From Nepenthes gracilis (taxonomy: Eukaryota > Streptophyta > Magnoliopsida > Caryophyllales > Nepenthaceae), in NCBI GenBank assembly GCA_033239525.1, contig BSYO01000002.1:11814626-11878625 (forward strand): a stretch of DNA of 64,000 nt, in the 5' to 3' direction. Below the pieces are notes generated by a model. That model saw only the letters and a program-made list of their open reading frames with translations. It did no database searches and was not told the origin of the DNA. A program made the position numbers and the translations under genes. Below, piece by piece: positions 32,629 through 45,599 of this stretch. Every line of letters begins with the position of its first letter. The first letter of the stretch is position 1.

Positions 32629-35017
32629 ATTGGTATCAGAGAGTTGAGATGCCTTAAGAATTGATTCATCGAAAAGCAGAAGCTTATGATAGGTTAAGTT
32701 GAATCCAAGGGCGGTTATACGTAGCCATCTATTCCAACTTAAGACTGGATAAGAAATTGAAGGTGGAAGATAGACTGGCTGGGTTTAGCCATCCTAGTTC
32801 GGTAAAATAGACTAGTACGACTAGGACGCCAAGGAGCGCCATGTCTTAGTTACTGCTTAGAATAAATTACAATCTAACTGAATTCTTCCTATTACAGAAT
32901 TTAAAAGTCTTAACTGAAGGAATGACAAGTAGGGCTCTTGGTTACGAAAAGAAGAGGAGTCCTTCAGAAAGAAAATATCCGGCCAGAAAGGTTCTAGTGC
33001 CGGCAAGAGCTAAGCAACTAGAGTCAATGAAGGAGTCTGACAAATCAGTACAGACCTCAAACGTATTGGAAAAGTCATGTCCTCATAGAAACAGGCCTTG
33101 TTTCAAGGTACTAGGAGTTCATTGTAATTATGGTTAGGCTGGACATAAGGTAAGAAATTGTCCATATTCGAAGAGAACCCGGGCACCCAAACTAATTGCC
33201 CGATTAAAGAAATTGTAGATTCTGCAAAGATGTGGGAGTATAATCAGCTATGGTGGGAGGTACGATGTTTTCGAACACATGATTTGAAACCTCTTTTATC
33301 TTTGTGTTTCTTGAGTTTATCTTTGATTGAGGATTGCAGACTTAGTTAGCTACATTGATAATCATGGCAATTACTTGTGACTATGGATAGAATTATCCGT
33401 CCTGAATTAAGGTAATAAGCTCTGATCGGTTTCGGGTGGTAACTTTGTGCAAGCTGCCATATTGGTGAGAGAGTTGGATTAATAAGAATATTAGAACTAG
33501 CATATCAGATTGTGAAATTCTGAGTAAGAGGCAAGGTTAAATAAGTTAAAGGCGTTCAACCTAATGAGAATTAGGATTGCCCTTTTTGAAGTTAATAGAT
33601 GACCGTTCAAGAATCTGGCTATGCCGGTTTTAAAGAACATATGAATGACCAACCTAATCTGTTTTAATGAAGTGGTTTAAAGGAAACTGAATTTGGCATT
33701 AGTCTCAAAGGATGTGCGTGGAATTAAAAGAGTATCGACTGGGCACTATTAATGGAGCCATAGAACCATGTGATAGTAGGATTTGTTGATGATCAGATAA
33801 GTTAGCATAGGTGATGAGTTTATAAGAAAGATTGGGGTTTTGTTAGTCCATATTAATAGACGATCACCCACAAGTAAGCGGGAGAGACATCCGTGGGATG
33901 GAACTGCTCCACCTGTAATTAAAACTTTGTGATAAGATCCTTGTGGACTTAGGAATGATCCCTTGATAGAGATCAAAGTCCTATAAAAAGTTAGGAAGTG
34001 TCAGGTGAATCTTGATGTATTCGACGGAGGCAAATGCTAAGATCAATAGATCCTTGTCGAAGTCCCCATTCGAAAGTATGAAGAACCACTTTGAAGATAA
34101 TCCTAACCTGATAATTTTAAGAATTTTGAAGATGAAATTTGATGATTGTTGAGAAAACTCTAGGATTATGTCTTTCTATGTCGCTTGTGGATTGATATTC
34201 TTGGGATAAGTAGGAGAGGAATCTCTTGTCAGAATTACTTTTTCATTAATTGAGATCAGTAATCGAATGTCTCCACTTAAGTAATGATCAAATGATTCAC
34301 CGAAGATAATTTCAAATAATGTGTTTTGGTTAAATTAATTGATTTATTAATACACCAACGAGATCTTAATTGTTAAGTGTAGAGGTAAAGAATTGGATAA
34401 TGGAATATGAAGCCACATTGAACTAGTAGTGATCTTATAAATTGCAGTTTTTGATCTTGCCATGGGTTGAGGGTTTGAGAAAAGTTGTTTTCCTTGGTAT
34501 ATGGACTTTGAGATTTTGAGACTGTTAAGTGTTAGGGTCTCATGGTCTTGGGCAAAGGCCTAAGACTAAACCGAATCCATAGAGACTGCTGTAGTTAGAA
34601 CTTCTTATTCTGTTATGAATTGAGGATCTGTGAGAGATATTTGTGTGGTATGGATATTTTAGAATCAATCTAAATCAAGGTTATCACAAGGCTCGAATGT
34701 TTGGAAGGGAATATGACATGAAATGAAGAAAATGTATAGTGTCGTGCTTTTAAAATCTAATTGTACCTTGAATTTCGTGTTGGGATTTTGGCTGAAAGAA
34801 TCGAAATGCCAGGTTGTGATAGTGGCGGTAAGGTGAAATTGATTAAACAAGAGCTAACCGATTGATCAGAGCGCGCGGCGGAAGAGTGATGAACCTGTGC
34901 GTATAAAAAGGTTTAAGTTAATATCCAAAGAAGATGCTCAGCATTGAGGTTCAGCGTGAAATGAAATGAGGCATTTTGCTAATTTTGAGGACGAAATTCC
35001 TTTAAGTTGGGGAGAAT
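32629..35017 (+). mobile_element. Family C internal region 3
   Basis: Colinear with internal region 2 and nearly identical to it. Only the gag fragment is recognisable. Confidence 0.85.
32922..33243 (+). pseudogene. gag fragment, C unit 3
   Basis: Identical for the first 71 codons to unit 2, with the same internal TAG. A further C is missing in TTGCCCGATT, so the 3' end is shifted. Confidence 0.68.
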
Positions 35018-37157
35018 TGTGAGATCTCGATATCAAAAAGTTTTAAAATAGGAATAATATATTGCTACTTAAAATTGGAGTGGCCTTGTGCCACTAGAAG
35101 GTCGAACCACTTCATGGAAGTGCGAGAGGCCGAAGTGAATAATAAGAGAAATTTGATTGAATTTGAAGAATTGACTGGATTTGAAGAGATGACCAGATTC
35201 GAAGATATTGACCGGATTTGAAGAGTTGACCGGATTTTGAAGGGTTTAGAAATGTTGACCGGCCTTTGACCGGCTTGAGGGAAAGTTAACCGGTCTTGAA
35301 TAAAAGAGGTAAAATCATGGGTAAGGAAATGACTTAATTAGAATAAGAAATATTGAACAAAAAGTTGACCGAATAAACTAATCGTAACTAAAGACAAAAG
35401 TAAACCTCACTATTTAATTGAAATCTAACTAGGCGGCGACCAAATGGAGTAAGTAAACTAACCTAGTAACTCCCACCTACCCTTTGAAAAATAGTACCGA
35501 AAAGTGACTTACCCTCACTTACTCCAACTACTCCCTCCTCTTTATATACTGGGCTCCAGTTGAGGGATGAGTGTGAGTTTCTCGCACGAAGGAAGAATAA
35601 GGAGCGAAGAACGAGGGAAGAACTTTGAGGCAGCTAGAGTGGATAGTCAGGCAAGTGTACCTCGGACGCTACTGTTTTAAGTTCTGTTTTTAAGAATATT
35701 GCTGAGTGTACCCCAGTTTTAAAAGCTCATGCTTTAAGAACTCCCGTTTCTAAGTCCAGTTTTAAGAAAAACTACTAGTGTTTCTCCTTTCGATTTAGAA
35801 TGCCTACGGTTTTAAAGTTACTGCTTAAGTTGTATTTACGGTATGATGGATTTCATGGTTACTTCATGTTCTCTGTTTTCTACCTTCTGTTTCCTACTTA
35901 AACCGAAATTGCATAAAATCCAGACTAAAAATGAAATTGGCATTGTAAGCATCAAAATCGGCCCATTGCATTTTGAAATCAAAATCGGCCCCCTTGCATG
36001 ATAAAAACTAAATCGGCCCTTTGCATGATAAAATCAAAATCGTCCTTTGGATGAAAAATCAAGTTCGGCCTTTGCTTGAAAAATAAAGTTTGGCCTTTGC
36101 ATGAAATCAAGTTCGGTCTTGCATGTTGAAAACAAGTTCGGCCTCCCTTGAATGATAAATCAACTTCGGCCTTCTCCCTAGTATAAAGAGGTTTGGCCTC
36201 CCCTAATGATAAAAGAGGTTCGGCTTTCCTTAAGTGAAAATCAAGACCGGCCTTGTGAACATGGAAATCCAAACAGGCCTCCTCCCTTGTAAATGAAGTC
36301 CGGCTTGTGTAAGAAAAAAAAAAATCAGGTCCGGCCCTTAAAGCATGAAAAAACAACACCTCCGGCCTTCCCTTGAGGCACAACAACTTCGGCATTTGAA
36401 CTTCGGCTTTTGTTGAAAAAAACTCCGGCTTTTAAAAGAAAGAGACCTCCGGCTTTCCCTTGGATGCTAAATCAAGTTCGGTTTTCCTAGGTGAAAAATC
36501 AAGTTCAGCCTTCCTTAATGAAAAATCAAGTTCGGATTTCCTTAAGGAAAAATCAAGTTCGGCTTTCTTTAATCAAAATCAAGTTCAGCATTCTTTAATG
36601 AAAAATCAAGTTCAGCTTTCGTTAATGAAAAATCAAGTTCGGCTTTCCTTGATGAAAAATCAAGTTCGGTTTTCCTTGATGAAGAATCAGGTTCAGCTTT
36701 CCCTTGATGAAAATCAAGTTCGGATTTCCCTTAATGAAGAATCAAGTTCGGTTTTCCCATAATAAAAAATTGAGTTCAGCCTTCCTTTGTAAGAAAATGA
36801 AACCATCCCCTTTGCATGATGAATCAAGTTCGGCCCCTTTGCATGATGAATCAAGTTCAGCCCCTTTGCATGATGAAATCAAAACCGGCCCCAAGTGTAT
36901 TTTATGCCATGAAATCGAACCGGCCTTAAGTGTATTTTGAAACCAGCTTAAAGTATATGATTTTTGAACTAAGTTATGTGATTTGAAACCGGCTTAAAGT
37001 ATACGGTTTTTGAACCGGTTTTAAGATATCTGTACCTCTGAAGGGTTAATAGTGATGTTTCTGACTGATACTGAAAATGGCTTTCAATAAACGATATGAA
37101 GAAAATATTTCTGTTCTTTTATTATGGAGTCGGACTGATATGCAGTCAGGTTATGTT

Positions 37158-37402
37158 CTCCCGCATGCCTTAGAACTTATGGTGGTAATCGAGGATAACT
37201 CTGTCCATGGAATTATATGTGGTTCGCCCCTCCTTAGGGCGTTATAATAGTAGGGTAGCTTCTGTTCCGTTCTGGCTGACACCCCCTTGGATAGGGGAAG
37301 GATCTCGTGAGGTGGGATCATTTTGTTCTGTTATTGCCATTGATTGTGGGGAGATGTATACAATCTATCCTCGATTATTCACCCCCTCCACTAGTTGGGT
37401 CC
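37158..37402 (+). other. Structured RNA block, LTR C4
   Basis: Arms TAATCGAGGATA (37186-37197) and TATCCTCGATTA (37366-37377) pair perfectly over 12 bp. Confidence 0.65.
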
Positions 37403-37682
37403 TTTACTGAAAAAGATAAGTTTTCTATAAATTATGGAAGTAGGACTGATTTCTGCTTTCTAAAATATGAGTACATTGATTTCTGATTTTTGTAGACCGT
37501 TTTCATTTTCTGACAGTTCTGTATACGTCATCATATTTCTATTATAAATCAATTCCTATGGCATTTGTAATTTCATGTGCAATAGTATCTGTTTTGTTGA
37601 GTTATGTTCCACATACATGTTTTACTATATACCTGCATGTACCTTGCTGGGCCTCGGCTCACTGTTTTCTGTTTTCCCCCTC

Positions 37683-37723
37683 CAGATGAGACTATAGATT
37701 TTGTACCTGACGAGAAGGAGTAA
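37683..37723 (+). other. Splice-acceptor-like site and short acidic frame, LTR C4
   Basis: GGCTCACTGTTTTC and CCCCCTCCAG precede DETIDFVPDEKE then TAA. The consensus form of the family C unit. Confidence 0.42.
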
Positions 37724-37806
37724 CTAGAGCTCCGTCTAAGAGATTCTAAGGATTCCGGAGCATACTTTGGTAGTTACCACGGAAGCAGTAGTGGATGTAA
37801 TGATCT

Positions 37807-39994
37807 TGTAAAGACCGCAATCCTGAAAACCAGGAAAGTAATTCGGGATGACTTATGTAATTCAGATTATGTTGGAATTAATCCAAAATAGTCTTTGACA
37901 TATATACTAAACCCTATGTCTTAGTTTTCTTATATACTCAAGCCTGATTCCTTTAATTTAAGTTTTAAATCTAAAAGCCAGAATTCATTCGGATGTATTA
38001 GGCAATTGATTTTGAGGTAAACAATCTCGATTGATCATTTGAGATAGACTAACTTCCCATATAGTCATTTCCCAAAACCCCGACACCCGATCTTTTAAAT
38101 TTCTATTCAAACTCGAAAGCCGGGGATGTGAATCGGGAGATGATAAGAAATTTGATTTGGGACAAAATTAATAGTAGACGATCTTTAGTGTCTATACTAA
38201 GCTTCCATGTCCTAAATGTCCACAAACATATACCCGAACACCTTGAAATAAATCTTTCAAGATAATCGGCAAAATGGAAAAATTCGGCAATCGAGGGGAC
38301 TTGGACAAATTCGATTTGGCAGCTGTACTAACAGGGAAATTAGGTGGACTTTTCACTCTATGTTAGACTATAGTAAGTATAAATTATAGTAAAATAAAAC
38401 AGCTTTCAGCTACTCACTTGAGGCAATATAATATGTATATATATAAATATATAAAGGAAATCCCACACAGCAGCTTCTCACCACCACACAGCAGCAATAT
38501 ATAATTGCTGATAATTCAGAAAAGAGGAAGAGACACGAAAGCAGCTCTTCACAGCTGTTGGAGCAGTCACCTTCCACGGCAGCAGTAGCTGCAAGCTGTT
38601 GAAATAGGTGGCAGCAGCTCCTTCCAACAAGAGATGAGTAAGCCTCTCAATTAATTTTATTTAAGGTCATGTTAGGGAGTTAGAGAGGGTAGAAAGGAGA
38701 AGGGAATCGTGAGAAAAGAGAGGAAAACGTGGGAGAGAAGAAGGAAAGAAAAACAGAACAGAATCAGAAGGGAGAAAGAAAACCAAAGACAGCAAGGGTG
38801 TATCTGAATTTTTACTGGCAAGTGTACTTCAACCCTTTCTTTGTTTGTTGAGCAATTTTTGGCTACTTCCTCTTGAGTATTGTTGATCCAATACTTGCAT
38901 ATGCTTCCTTAGTTATCATAAATTCATGAGGATTTGTAAGAAAAAAATTAAAAATAGGTGAACCGGCCATGGACACATGATAGTGTCCAAAATCGGGTTC
39001 TGCTGTGGCAGTTCCTGATGTTTGCTTCATTTCGACCACTAAATGGCCGAATTAGCCAACGACCAAAACTGGTAAAATGATCCTTATTTAATGAAGTAAA
39101 ATTGGAAAAAAAATGAGCCTCTAAATCGTTCAATAAGGGGTTCAAAATCGGACCCAAACTCGGCTGCAGAATCAGTTTACTGGTTCTGCTGATGTTGAAA
39201 TTTCAGTTTATGAAATTTAGCCAAACATGTCCCAAAATGGATTGTTCCGGAGTCCGACCCGACTCGATTTGCTAGTATTAGGTGTGTACTGTCACCATGT
39301 AAACCGGCGGCCCAATAAAATATGGGTCGGATACTGAACCGGACCCATGAACAACAAGGGTCTCGCTGAACTGCTTCTTTGAGCAGTTGGGGAAATAATT
39401 TTAAATAAAATACAACCCGAACCCAAAATAGGCCAAATTAGTGCCATATGTTAGTTAAGGCCTTGGAGGTGATATTAAAGTATCGCCTCGTAAAAATCGG
39501 ATCCAAATTAAATATGATTCGGACCCTCAAAGTTGGAACAAAATTTGTCTGCATCAGCTGATGCTGATGCAGAATCTGTTCTGGGAATTTGGTCTCAACC
39601 GGTCAATATTTTGATTTGGACCGGCCTTAAACCAAATTTATTCTTAAAGTTAAATCCCTTGGTTACAAGAGGATGCCCAGAACAGTCAAAAATAGGATCC
39701 ATTGAACCATAAAAAATAAGGAAAGCAGAACTATCCTGGACAGTTCTGCTGAAAACCAAATGGGCAGTCTGTGTTGGCAGACTGAACCGGCAGCCATCCG
39801 ATCACCAAACCGGCTCAAATTTTGTCACGAAATAGCTAAGTCCCATGTTCATGTTGTGTAAATATTTCGCTTGAAAATGGGCTATATAACTTAGTGAACC
39901 GGTCGCTCAAAGTCTTTTCCAAACCGATTCAGCTTAAATGGTAATTTGAACCCTTTATTAAAAAGGGCCGAACCGGGCCCAAATTTGACAAAAG
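37807..39994 (+). repeat. Partial LTR A (U3 side)
   Basis: Matches the reverse complement of 11993 down to about 9770, with differences near 38395-38810, where a TATATATATAAATATATAAAGG promoter-like run lies. It carries GGCAAGTGTACTTCAACC near 38818. It breaks off at AAATTTGACAAAAG. Confidence 0.8.
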
Positions 39995-40146
39995 TGTGAG
40001 GACCGAAACCGAAAACATCATAATTAGATGTAATTAAGTTGATTAAAATTGATAAGAGATTATACATTTAGTGAAAAAGTGGAAGTTAAAGGTGAAAAGT
40101 TGGAAAATGCCCGAAATTCGGCAAACAGCAGCATTCCGCTCGCTGG

Positions 40147-40158
40147 CCGCTCGAGCGG
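40147..40158 (+). promoter_or_regulatory. Perfect 12-bp palindrome upstream of LTR B TATA box
   Basis: CCGCTCGAGCGG, about 20 bp upstream of TATATATA (40179). A dyad factor site is possible; no function is shown. Confidence 0.35.
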
Positions 40159-40178
40159 AGCTGGAGCGGCAGGCGCAG

Positions 40179-40186
40179 TATATATA
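40179..40186 (+). promoter_or_regulatory. TATA box of LTR B
   Basis: GCAGTATATATACGCATC, about 160 bp before the GGCAAGTGTACC motif; a GA-rich leader follows. Confidence 0.65.
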
Positions 40187-40336
40187 CGCATCAGACTTCG
40201 TTCCTCTCACTTTTTGCACACTTTCTAGGTTTTGGAGAGAGAGAGGGCACCGACTTAGAGAGAGAAGAAGGGAGAACGTGACCTAAGAGCCCGAATCCAA
40301 CCCCAAGCCAGTTATAAAAGTGAAAGCCCACGACAA

Positions 40337-40354
40337 GGCAAGTGTACCTCGGAC
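40337..40354 (+). promoter_or_regulatory. GGCAAGTGTACCTCGGAC motif, LTR B
   Basis: The same 18-mer as in LTR C3, although the flanking sequences do not align by eye. Confidence 0.5.
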
Positions 40355-40591
40355 GTTGTTTTACGTTTTTACCGTTTGTTTTGCTTTAAATTGGATGAAA
40401 ATGATGTTGATGCATGTATAGATTAAATGAAGCATATTTCCTTCGGTTAAATCGGTTAAATTTCCATGTGAATTTATAGAAGGGCTGAATGTATTGTGGA
40501 GATTTGATTTCGAAAAAGAGATTTTAGATAAAGAATTAGTTTATGTTACCGTTAAATTAAACCCGGACTGACTACGGATTCGGATAGGTTC

Positions 40592-40828
40592 TCCGGCATG
40601 CCTTAGGACTTTTCGGTGGTAATCGAGGATAACTCTGTCCATGGAGTTATTTGTGGTCCCCGCCCTCGGGCGTTACCGTCTGAGGGATACAGTCTGAGTC
40701 TACCTTCGGGTAGTATACGGCTGAGATCCGTGAGATGGGATTTCTGGACACTGTGCCTTAGATTGTGTGGCTTGAACACAATCTATCCTCGATTATTCGC
40801 CCCCCCAGCTAGTAGGGTATACTAGCGG
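40592..40828 (+). other. Structured RNA block, LTR B
   Basis: Arms TAATCGAGGATA (40620-40631) and TATCCTCGATTA (40784-40795). Hairpin GATTGTG (40761-40767) / CACAATC (40777-40783), followed by CTAGTAG-GGTA-TACTAG. Opens with CTCCGGCATGCCTTAGGAC. Confidence 0.65.
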
Positions 40829-41246
40829 GGTTGTATTGTCTATTGTTTTACGGATATGATATGTTACCACACGGATTACGAAAGTGATGTCTTATTCTGA
40901 GACTTACGGATATGATATATTACCGTACGGATTATCGAAAATGATGTCTTGTTACAAATTTACGGATATGATATGTTACCGTCGCAGATTACCCAAAGTG
41001 AAGTACCGTTCTTGAATTACCAATGGCTGCTTTTAGTTTTACGGAATATTGTACATTGTATCTTGTTCACCGATTTCGATTTATGGAATTTAATTTGTTA
41101 TAGCATGATTTCTGTTTTATGGATTATATTCGATTTCTTATTTTATCTCGTGTATAGATGCATGACAGATTACGCATCATGGTTTTACTGTTCATATGCA
41201 TGTACCTTGCTGGGCCTCGACTCCTTTGTTTTAGTATTTTTCCCCT

Positions 41247-41374
41247 CGGATGAGACAGTAGAGCTTCGCTCGATGAAAAGAACAATCGGAAAGAGAAGCT
41301 TCGTGAAAACTTTTGAGGACTACATCAGGGTTATTTTGAAGGAAACTGTTGATGTAAATGCTCAAATGAAATGA
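41247..41374 (+). other. Acceptor-like unit and 41-codon frame, LTR B
   Basis: A T-rich tract and CCCCTCGG (CGG instead of CAG) precede DETVELRSMKRT, continuing 41 codons to TGA. The frame is also open upstream to 40949, probably by chance in T-rich sequence. It starts like the family C unit but is longer and basic in its middle. Confidence 0.35.
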
Positions 41375-42246
41375 AATTTTGTATACTGATCTAATGTGTA
41401 TGGATATACTAAATCATGTGAATTTTGTATAGATAACATATGATATATATGGTAAACAGGAAAAATGTTATGCTTCTGCAGGTTCTTAGTTTACTTCCGC
41501 TATACTCTGGATTTATTGTACAGGTCCTAGACGGCATCTCGTATATTGAACTGTTAGATATTTATATGGACTTGTGCCATGGATGGCACAAGTGATCCTG
41601 TGAACATTTGTTGTAAGAATTGTGTTTGAAGTATAGTTGTGTGTTTGATTTAAATGATTATTACAGGATTGTATTTTTGGGTTTTCATCCGGTTACAAAG
41701 GAGACTCTGCCAAAAATTCTGCAGAAGTCTTGCCTTATGTATTAACCGTTAATGGTGTTCCTGTTTTTGACGGAAGCTTTTAAAAAAAAAAAAAAAAATC
41801 CGTTCCGTCACAGATCTAATTAGAATAGATGTATTTTTAAAATTGGAACCTTGTGCCTATGTGTGCATGAATGAATTTTATGGGAATGAGTTTAAATACT
41901 TCGACAGGTTATTAGATTTACTTCCGTTATATGTTTTATGGATAATGTGTATGGGTCCTAGATGGCATCTTGATCCTGTGTTATGAATGACGGAATCAAA
42001 AAAATATATATATATATCCGTTCCATCACAATTGGTATCAGAGAGTTGAGATGCCTTAGGAATTGATTGATTGAAAAGCAGAAGCTTAGGATAGGTTAAG
42101 TTGAATCAAAGGGCGGTTATACATAGCCATTTGTTCCGACTTAAGGCGTTAGTACTAATTAAGTTTGGGGTAGGTTATGAATGACCGGATAAGAAATTGA
42201 AGGTGGAAGATAGACTGGCTGGGTTTAGCCATCCTAGTTGGGTAAA

Positions 42247-42739
42247 TGGGACGGACCGAGTTATTTTCCTTAAATAACCCTCCGTCAATAACACATCATT
42301 AATGCCCATAATTAGATTTATGCATTTCTACAGAAAATTGGGCAAAATTTCCTCTGTAATTGGATGAAAAACCGAAATACAACCTGTTCAAATAGGTTCT
42401 GCACAAGCACACATCTATCAAAAGACTTAACATCAAGCCTACAACACACCACACAGGATCACACACTGCCATATCATCCATGGCTCCAATACAGTACCTC
42501 TAACTACTATACTGGATCTAGAGAGATGCCATCTAGTATGAAACAAAATGCATAACATCAATACAGACGCGGAAGCATACTATCATCATAAACTGCGGAA
42601 GCATAACAAATCCATAAAATTCAACGATGAGCCACGCTCAACTCTGAGCGGCCGTCTACAATCCGATACAACACTGAGTCCAAATCCTTCGCACACTCGA
42701 CGTCCAGCCAGTCCCTTCAAGCAAGCTTCTCCTTGCAGA
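42247..42739 (-). repeat. 3' LTR of E, R/U5 end only
   Basis: Near-identical to 44830-45322. Plus strand starts TGGGACGGACC (TGTGACGGACC in the other LTR) and similarity ends at CTTCTCCTTGC. Confidence 0.88.
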
Positions 42740-44829
42740 TGTGAGAGTAGCATAATCTTAACATTTCTCAAAAGTATTACATTCCACTATACCTTACAGA
42801 ACCCATTAGAGAACAACCCAAATGACACGAACGTCTCTTAATACCTTTTTATTCCCTAGAAATTACCTTTTATCTTTCGACCTAATAATTACAAATCTCT
42901 CTCACGCTGATCGTCTCATTAACACTGCAATCCTTTAGGAATATTCGTCAGGTCATTGAATAATTTCAATTAGACCCAAGGTGACCATATGCTTTCATGA
43001 TATTAATCGGTTTTCCCAATTAGCTATCATTTAAAATCTTATTGACCTTAAAATCATGCTACCAAAGAGCCACAAGCTTAGCAAGGCATTTCCCTAGCTA
43101 AACTCGCATTCCCTTCACAATGGGGCATACGAATTATTAGCCGTTCACAACTTATGGCATAATCCTCAACAATTACATGCATCCCATGTTCTTTGAATTC
43201 ATCGATAAAATCATCTCAACATGGACCCGAATATGGTCAAAAGACTCAACCCATGAAATTCATGAAATGCCAACAAACCCACAAAACTCAAACGACGTTT
43301 TAGAACTTTGCAGTGGTTACATCCTTAACCTGAATACCGCTAGGACTACAACTTCCATTTATCCACATTTTACACACTATGGACCCAAATCAATCTTAGA
43401 AATCATCAAGCCTTTACAACAATTCTCGAACTACGCCTATCCATTTACAAGGTCTGCTTATCAAATCTTCAACCTCCTAGGCAACCCCATTTTTGAAATT
43501 CATGAATAACCTTATCAGTCCATCTATTTACCTCAAAGGTTCTGGAGTATTTAACCACGATACCCAAGCCGATACTTCCACGGCCCTGCTTAAGATCCTC
43601 AACGATTGACATTGATTCGACACGACCTCGAATTACCGATCAGACAATAAATTAGCCAAATCTTCCTTCTGATAACATTCTCGATCAAATAGTCACACGA
43701 CCACAATCCCTCAGCGACCACAATAATCTCTGGATGTGGCCACATATACGAATTGGATTTAGCGCAGATCCTTCATTAAACAAATTTAGGAATCACAATA
43801 TTAAACCCAAGAACCTTACTACCTGTCACAACAGGTGACATTTTATACCTTAAACTAATGCCTTAGATCCTTTATTCAAAATATCGAACCTTTTCACCAT
43901 CCGTCCATGGATAAGGACATCCCTAAATCTTGCGTTGAAACCAACCATATAGAAACATGCTCCTGAGAGTCTCACCGACACAAGGCATTCATCTCTAAAG
44001 CTTCCACGAGCACGCAGGACACTATCTCATAATCCTTAAGACTCTTGATGTTTTCCGCGCCAACCAACCAAGGTCGACCTCACTTCCCATCTAACTTGGG
44101 TAACACGCCATATCTTCTACTAGACATGGGGGTCACCGCAGAGCAATCTCAAGTCTCGAAATTCATGTCTTCAACCTCAATATGACTTGGGGCTACCAAA
44201 ATGCCCATACACTCAGTCATTTTCAAAACGATTTATGAATTGTTATCCTAGGACTGGATATACCCAAAATTAATTCCCGTCATGCCAATCTCGAGCCGAT
44301 GGCTCCACCCTATTCCTTACATTTGCTAGGTTGACCAGGCAACCCTTCTTAACAAATTATTAACCTAAGGACTTCAATCCACTGCCGGTCAAACTTAAAC
44401 CTCAAGCCAAGATTAGTTAACCTAGGCCTTGAATCAACATTGATCAATTCAGGAACCCAAATAATACTGATCAAATCACAACACTAAGGTGTCTCTACAC
44501 GCCATTCTCCTCTCAATCTTACAACCAGCCATTAATATTAGTAGTTCCCGTCTAAGAGCCACTACTAATATTTCCTTGAGACTGAGGCATTTTGCATTAA
44601 GCCACTCCTTAGACACTAGCTAGGATGCATAAACTAGCCAATTGAACCAAATCATCGCTTCTAACTTAGCGCTCACCTACGTTATTGGGTCTAGGATAAC
44701 CAAAACTACCCAAACTGGCTTAATCATCAAAGCCTTCATTTACTCAATCGATCAATCTTAATCAAACCTAAGCTTCCGCATACGATTCAAATCAAGCCTA
44801 AGGCATCTCTCTTTCTCTCTGATACCAAC
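42740..44829 (-). other. Internal region of element E, no recognisable genes
   Basis: Both strands were scanned by eye: only short frames without gag, protease, RT or integrase motifs. The minus-strand leader (GAGATGCCTTAGG, GGAAGCTTAGG) resembles families A and C. Confidence 0.6.
44817..44827 (-). other. Primer binding site of element E
   Basis: Minus-strand TGGTATCAGAG two bases past the LTR end CCGTCACA. Confidence 0.88.
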
Positions 44830-45324
44830 TGTGACGGACCGAGTTATTTTCCTTAAATAACCCTCCGTCAATAACACATCATTAATGCCCATAATTAGAT
44901 TTATGCATTTCTACAGAAAATTGGGCAAAATTTCCTCTGTAATTGGATGAAAAACCGAAATACAACCTGTTCAAATAGGTTCTGCACAAGCACACATCTA
45001 TCAAAAGACTTAACATCAAGCCTACAACACACCACACAGGATCACACACTGCCATATCATCCATGGCTCCAATACAGTACCTCTAACTACTATACTGGAT
45101 CTAGAGAGATGCCATCTAGTATGAAACAAAATGCATAACATCAATACAGACGCGGAAGCATACTATCATCATAAACTGCGGAAGCATAACAAATCCATAA
45201 AATTCAACGATGAGCCACGCTCAACTCTGAGCGGCCGTCTACAATCCGATACAACACTGAGTCCAAATCCTTCGCACCCTCGACGTCCAGCCAGTCCCTT
45301 CAAGCAAGCTTCTCCTTGCTCTAA

Positions 45325-45356
45325 CTAATCAGGTGCCAACTTAATACTCTCACCTG
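45325..45356 (-). other. Splice-acceptor-like site and short frame, LTR E
   Basis: Minus strand CGCTCACTCTTACTG, TTTTCTCCTCCCAG, then a frame GESIKLAPD and TAG. Less acidic than the others but in the same place. Confidence 0.38.
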
Positions 45357-45599
45357 GGAGGAGAAAACAGTAAGAGTGAGCGTACAGCTTAGCAAGTATA
45401 ATCATACGTCACTATCAACCATGAAGAAGCATGAATATGATAATGAAAAGGTGCAACGAGCATTTGAAATACAATGAGACTTCAGAGGAAAGGAACATTT
45501 AGAAGTATCAATTTGCCATTTATCATGTCTTAGAACATTTAATTGCAATTTGAACACATGTTTTAGTGCATTTATCAATTTACTTTAGTCTTTGCGGAC

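Larger units (their letters stand above)
37807..41812 (+). mobile_element. Chimeric LTR insertion (family A 5' part plus family B LTR)
   Basis: A 4,006-bp insertion bounded by exact GATCT duplications (37802-37806 and 41813-41817), and starting TGTAAAG and ending CGTCACA. The first 2,188 bp match the U3 side of LTR A; the remainder is a different LTR, B, with its own apparent TGTGAGGACC start. The rest of LTR A (the counterpart of 8432-9770) is absent. It sits at GATCT|AATTAG of LTR C4. It behaves as one inserted unit although its two ends come from different families. Confidence 0.8.
39995..41812 (+). repeat. LTR B (1.8 kb)
   Basis: TGTGAGGACCGAAACC start and TCCGTTCCGTCACA end. It contains a TATATATA box, GGCAAGTGTACCTCGGAC at 40337, structured block, acceptor-like unit and an A17 run before the end. 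The only copy in the window. No minisatellite, unlike families C and D, so it shows the shared modules in compact form. Confidence 0.75.
35018..42030 (+). repeat. LTR C4, interrupted by a chimeric LTR insertion
   Basis: Starts TGTGAGATCTCG and ends GTTCCATCACA. It lacks the family D insertion (GATGTTTCTGACTG is uninterrupted at about 37053). Without the 37807-41812 insertion and one target copy it is about 3.0 kb. Confidence 0.9.

Noticed and set aside
42548..43509. Possible coding frames in element E (97 and 110 codons)
   Set aside because: Plus-strand frames against the element's orientation; no gag or pol motif, and the first is partly LTR.
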